From contig JAHAYQ010000171.1 of the NCBI GenBank assembly GCA_018384465.1, positions 1-6,634 of the forward strand: a stretch of DNA of 6,634 bases. Direction: 5' to 3'. Below are positions 6,600 to 6,634 of the stretch, piece after piece. Made by a program: the position numbers and the translations under genes. Position 1 is the stretch's first letter. Every line of letters starts with the position of its first letter. The notes below the pieces were generated by a model. That model was given only the letters and a program-made list of their open reading frames with translations. It was not told the origin of the DNA and searched no databases. This stretch comes from Myroides sp. (GTDB lineage: Bacteria > Bacteroidota > Bacteroidia > Flavobacteriales > Flavobacteriaceae).

Positions 6600-6634
6600 A
6601 TGAGCTCTAAAAAATCGGCAGCTATTGGTTTTAT
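6600..6634 (+). CDS. Start of a gene cut by the window edge, possibly a TCR/Tet-type MFS transporter
   Basis: ATG 6600 opens a frame that runs off the window after 11 complete codons (MSSKKSAAIGF). An in-frame stop at 6585-6587 limits the start to this ATG. The pattern of a short basic head followed by AAIGF resembles the N-terminus of flavobacterial TCR/Tet-family major facilitator exporters, where (K/R)KAALGFIF leads into the first membrane helix. With so few residues this is a recollection-based guess. The gene itself is supported by the upstream -7 box and terminator. Confidence 0.4.
   Translation, partial: MSSKKSAAIGF

Overview
The window looks like chromosomal DNA from a member of the Bacteroidota, most likely the family Flavobacteriaceae. 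The DNA is AT-rich and start codons lack clear Shine-Dalgarno sequences. Two Bacteroidota-type -7 promoter boxes (TAnnTTTG) are visible. The N-terminus of the 2-oxoglutarate dehydrogenase E1 protein (MDRFSFLNAAHTTFF...) has the form I associate with flavobacteria. The genus cannot be fixed from this sequence alone.

Left part (1-2206): four tightly packed plus-strand genes, apparently one operon whose promoter lies upstream of the window. They are (i) the 3' part of a DUF2975-family membrane protein, cut by the window edge; (ii) a complete DUF2975-family four-helix membrane protein; (iii) an exported class C beta-lactamase-like serine hydrolase; and (iv) a small Cro/C1-type helix-turn-helix regulator of the YozG type. 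Gaps are 3 and 4 nt, and the last two genes overlap by 17 nt. DUF2975 proteins usually sit directly beside a YozG-like regulator. Here the DUF2975 gene is duplicated and a hydrolase gene lies between the pair, which makes this the most unusual part of the window. Both DUF2975 proteins end in the same 16 residues, although the codons differ at six synonymous sites.

Middle (2207-2486): a 280-nt AT-rich intergenic region with short inverted repeats and, close to sucA, a TAnnTTTG promoter box. I see no RNA gene in it.

Right part (2487-6505): sucA and sucB, encoding the E1 and E2 components of the 2-oxoglutarate dehydrogenase complex of the TCA cycle. They are separated by 41 nt and end in a strong intrinsic terminator at 6530-6560. 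The E3 (lipoamide dehydrogenase) gene is not in the window. The best-supported sucA start is ATG at 2487, because an upstream TTG at 2433 would lie within the promoter.

Right edge (6600-6634): the first codons of another plus-strand gene behind its own -7 box. Its N-terminus resembles TCR/Tet-type major facilitator transporters, but only 11 full codons are visible.

Nothing here is a clear mobile element, CRISPR array, tRNA or rRNA. sucAB is ordinary core metabolism. The DUF2975-DUF2975-hydrolase-HTH cluster is the candidate for a little-described system, plausibly a membrane-linked regulatory switch with an envelope hydrolase as one output or input. That role is inference.
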